Source of the DNA: Alphaproteobacteria bacterium UBA3439
GTDB lineage: Bacteria; Pseudomonadota; Alphaproteobacteria; Puniceispirillales; Puniceispirillaceae
NCBI GenBank assembly: GCA_002378605.1
Contig: DFSK01000038.1
Coordinates: 22,748 to 49,762, forward strand
Length of the DNA stretch: 27,015 nucleotides
Reading direction: 5' to 3'
The position numbers and the translations under genes are program-made. Shown here in pieces: positions 25,300 to 27,015 of this stretch; the stretch's first letter is position 1; every line of letters starts with the position of its first letter. The notes below the pieces were generated by a model. It made no database searches. It saw only the letters and a list, made by a program, of their open reading frames with translations, and was not told the origin of the DNA.

Positions 25300-25628
25300 G
25301 TCGTTTTTCCAATTTCCGATTCTGGATTTATGACCCAAACAAGATCTGCTGGACGGTATTTTGGGGTGAAATGGCCAAATGAACAGCCAAGTGCGATCAC
25401 CGCAAAAACCCTAAGCCAATTTTTGAACCCTGCCAATTTTTTCGAAAATAGACCATCGCCCTTGACGGCAACGATAAATATTTTGGCGCGCTCTTGCGCT
25501 TTTGCGCTTTTTCAACTCCGTGATATGCTCGCATCCTTCATCTGGGTTATGCTTGCACATCATCTGGCCAATCACTTTTTTTTGGCAGAACACTTCTTTG
25601 GGCCAATCACTTTTTTAGGGTAATCACC
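25300..25628. promoter_or_regulatory. Divergent hydrolase/FAD-oxidase control region
   Basis: A 329-base AT-rich gap. The notable item is a 16-base direct repeat, GGCCAATCACTTTTTT (25566-25581 and 25601-25616, start to start 35 bases), right before the FAD oxidase. No convincing gene is seen; small open frames here lack ribosome sites or recognisable content. Confidence 0.5.
25566..25616. repeat. 16-base direct repeat before the FAD-oxidase gene
   Basis: GGCCAATCACTTTTTT occurs at 25566 and again at 25601, with a shorter AATCAC at 25622. The spacing of 35 bases is a little over three helical turns. It may be a regulatory array or a local duplication. Confidence 0.75.
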
Positions 25629-27008
25629 TTGTTTGAGCAGCAAAACATAAATCAAGCAATTAGCATTTTAAAACAATTATTTGGCGATCGCCTCTCAACA
25701 TCCGTATCAATTCGAGAGCAGCATGGCCATACCACAACATGGATTGCCAACCAGCCGCCTGACGCTGTGGTTTTTGCCAAAACGACCGACGAGGTTTCGT
25801 CAATTTTGAAGATCTGCCATGACTGCAGCTGTCCGGCAATTGCCTTTGGCACGGGATCATCGCTTGAAGGTCATGTGAACGCCCCTTTTGGCGGCATCTC
25901 GATTGATATGTCGAGCTTTGATTCGGTGCTTGCCGTTCATCAGGCCGATCTTGATGTGATCGTACAGCCGGGCGTTACCCGCGAAGGGCTGAACAAGCAT
26001 CTTCGTGATAGCGGCTTGTTTTTTCCGATTGATCCGGGCGCAAATGCCAGCATTGGCGGCATGGCGGCAACACGGGCATCCGGCACCAATGCGGTGCGTT
26101 ACGGCACGATGAAAGATAATGTTTTAGGGCTAGAGGTGGTGCTGGCCGATGGACGTGTGATCAAAACCGGGGGGCGGTCACGCAAATCGGCCGCGGGCTA
26201 TGATTTGACAAGGCTGTTTATTGGCTCGGAAGGCACGCTTGGCATCATTACCGAATTGACCCTTCGATTGCACGGCATCCCTGAAATGATTGCTGGTGGC
26301 ATTTGTTCTTTTCCAACCATCCGCAATGCCTGTGACGCGGTGATCGAAACCATACAGCTTGGCATTCCGGTTGCGCGAATTGAGATGCTCGATCCGCTTC
26401 AAGTGCGTGCCTGCAACGCCTATTCCAAACTTGACCTGCCCGAAGAACCGTTATTGCTTGTCGAGTTTCACGGCGCTCCTAACACGGTTCACGATGACGC
26501 CACCCGCTTTGCCGAAATTTGCGCCGATCATTCGCCACGCCCATTCAGCTGGTCAAGCGATGCCGAGAAGCGGCAAAAGCTATGGAAAGCACGCCATGAT
26601 GCGCTATGGGCAGGTTACGCGCTTCTTCCGGGTGGCACTGGCTTTGCAACTGATGTCTGTGTTCCCATTTCCCGCCTGGCCGAATGTGTCGAAGATACGA
26701 TTGCCGATATCGCGGCGCATGATCTAACCGCCCCGATTGTCGGGCATGTTGGCGATGGCAATTTTCATGTGCTACCACTTGCCATGCCTGATGACACAGA
26801 AATGCAGGCAAAAATTGGCGCTTTTTCAGGCCGCCTGACCGAGCGCGCGCTTGCGCTTGGTGGCACCTGCACTGGCGAGCATGGCATCGGACAGGGCAAA
26901 ACCGCCTATCTTCGGGCAGAAATGGGCGAGTCAGTTGACGTCATGGCCGACATAAAGGCGACATTTGACCCGAAAAATATTTTGAATCCCGGAAAATTAT
27001 TTGGGTAA
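25629..27008 (+). CDS. FAD-linked 2-hydroxyacid oxidase (GlcD / D-lactate dehydrogenase type)
   Basis: A 459-residue single-subunit flavoprotein. The FAD-binding (PCMH) domain at about 40-215 has AIAFGTGSSLEGHVNAP, DVIVQPGVTREGLNKHL, and SIGGMAATRASGTNAVRYGTM. The C-terminal oxidase domain carries the substrate/metal motif VGHVGDGNFHVLP and ends with CTGEHGIGQGKTAYL, typical of the GlcD/LDHD group. It oxidises glycolate, D-lactate or another D-2-hydroxyacid and feeds electrons to an acceptor. GlcE/GlcF partner genes are not in the window, so the D-lactate dehydrogenase (cytochrome) type is slightly favoured. The start is an unusual TTG with AGGG about 8 bases before; no ATG occurs within the first 100 residues in frame. 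Together with a phosphoglycolate-phosphatase-like gene it could supply glyoxylate. Confidence 0.91.
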   Translation: MFEQQNINQAISILKQLFGDRLSTSVSIREQHGHTTTWIANQPPDAVVFAKTTDEVSSILKICHDCSCPAIAFGTGSSLEGHVNAPFGGISIDMSSFDSVLAVHQADLDVIVQPGVTREGLNKHLRDSGLFFPIDPGANASIGGMAATRASGTNAVRYGTMKDNVLGLEVVLADGRVIKTGGRSRKSAAGYDLTRLFIGSEGTLGIITELTLRLHGIPEMIAGGICSFPTIRNACDAVIETIQLGIPVARIEMLDPLQVRACNAYSKLDLPEEPLLLVEFHGAPNTVHDDATRFAEICADHSPRPFSWSSDAEKRQKLWKARHDALWAGYALLPGGTGFATDVCVPISRLAECVEDTIADIAAHDLTAPIVGHVGDGNFHVLPLAMPDDTEMQAKIGAFSGRLTERALALGGTCTGEHGIGQGKTAYLRAEMGESVDVMADIKATFDPKNILNPGKLFG

Positions 27009-27015
27009 AATTATT

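Noticed and set aside
1..27015. CRISPR arrays, insertion sequences, phage or defence genes, tRNAs
   Set aside because: None found: no regularly spaced repeats, no transposase or integrase-like protein, and no cloverleaf recognised by eye.

Overview
This window is a dense, mostly chromosomal-looking stretch of about 50 % GC (estimated by eye). It looks like an alphaproteobacterium. The SucC/SucD proteins, a two-subunit NAD-linked formate dehydrogenase with a fused gamma-beta subunit (as in Methylobacterium Fdh1), and the C1/C2 gene set all point that way. A marine SAR116-type organism would fit, but that is a guess. I see no insertion sequence, phage gene, CRISPR array, tRNA or rRNA. All 18 genes are metabolic or regulatory. 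The first is cut by the window edge; the last is complete and ends 7 bases before the end.

Region 1 (1-7,100, minus strand) is an oxalate/formate block. A FadR-type GntR regulator is followed by oxalyl-CoA decarboxylase (oxc), formyl-CoA:oxalate CoA-transferase (frc), a stand-alone protein matching the N-terminal 10-formyl-THF hydrolase domain of ALDH1L1, formate-THF ligase (fhs), and the start of a universal stress protein. Divergent from the regulator lie sucC and sucD (7,112-9,212, plus), closed by a clear terminator.

Region 2 (9,300-16,500) holds a divergent ketopantoate-reductase-like gene, a candidate for the oxalyl-CoA reductase known as PanE2 in Methylobacterium. It also holds the formate dehydrogenase pair (both minus) and a PIG3-type quinone oxidoreductase (plus). 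The palindrome TGGTATACC(A) occurs twice between the GntR gene and sucC and once before formate dehydrogenase. It is centred exactly 68.5 bases from the start codon in front of both the regulator gene and the dehydrogenase operon, which suggests one regulon. Together the genes can activate oxalate to oxalyl-CoA, decarboxylate it to formyl-CoA, and either oxidise formate to CO2 with NADH formation or load it on THF. If the PanE2 call holds, oxalyl-CoA could also be reduced to glyoxylate.

Region 3 (16,500-22,200, minus) is a second catabolic set: an isocitrate/isopropylmalate-dehydrogenase-family enzyme, an Ldh2-family dehydrogenase, a glutathione S-transferase, a four-carbon acid sugar kinase (OtnK/DUF1537) and a class II aldolase (OtnC). 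A phosphoglycolate-phosphatase-like HAD protein heads it. OtnK/OtnC turn 3-oxo-tetronate into DHAP. Threonate and oxalate are the two products of ascorbate cleavage, so regions 1-3 may together consume ascorbate breakdown products; this is inference.

Region 4 (22,400-27,008) has a second CaiB-family CoA-transferase paired with a crotonase that lacks the usual catalytic glutamates (plus), a convergent alpha/beta hydrolase (minus), and a GlcD/D-lactate-dehydrogenase-type FAD oxidase (plus).
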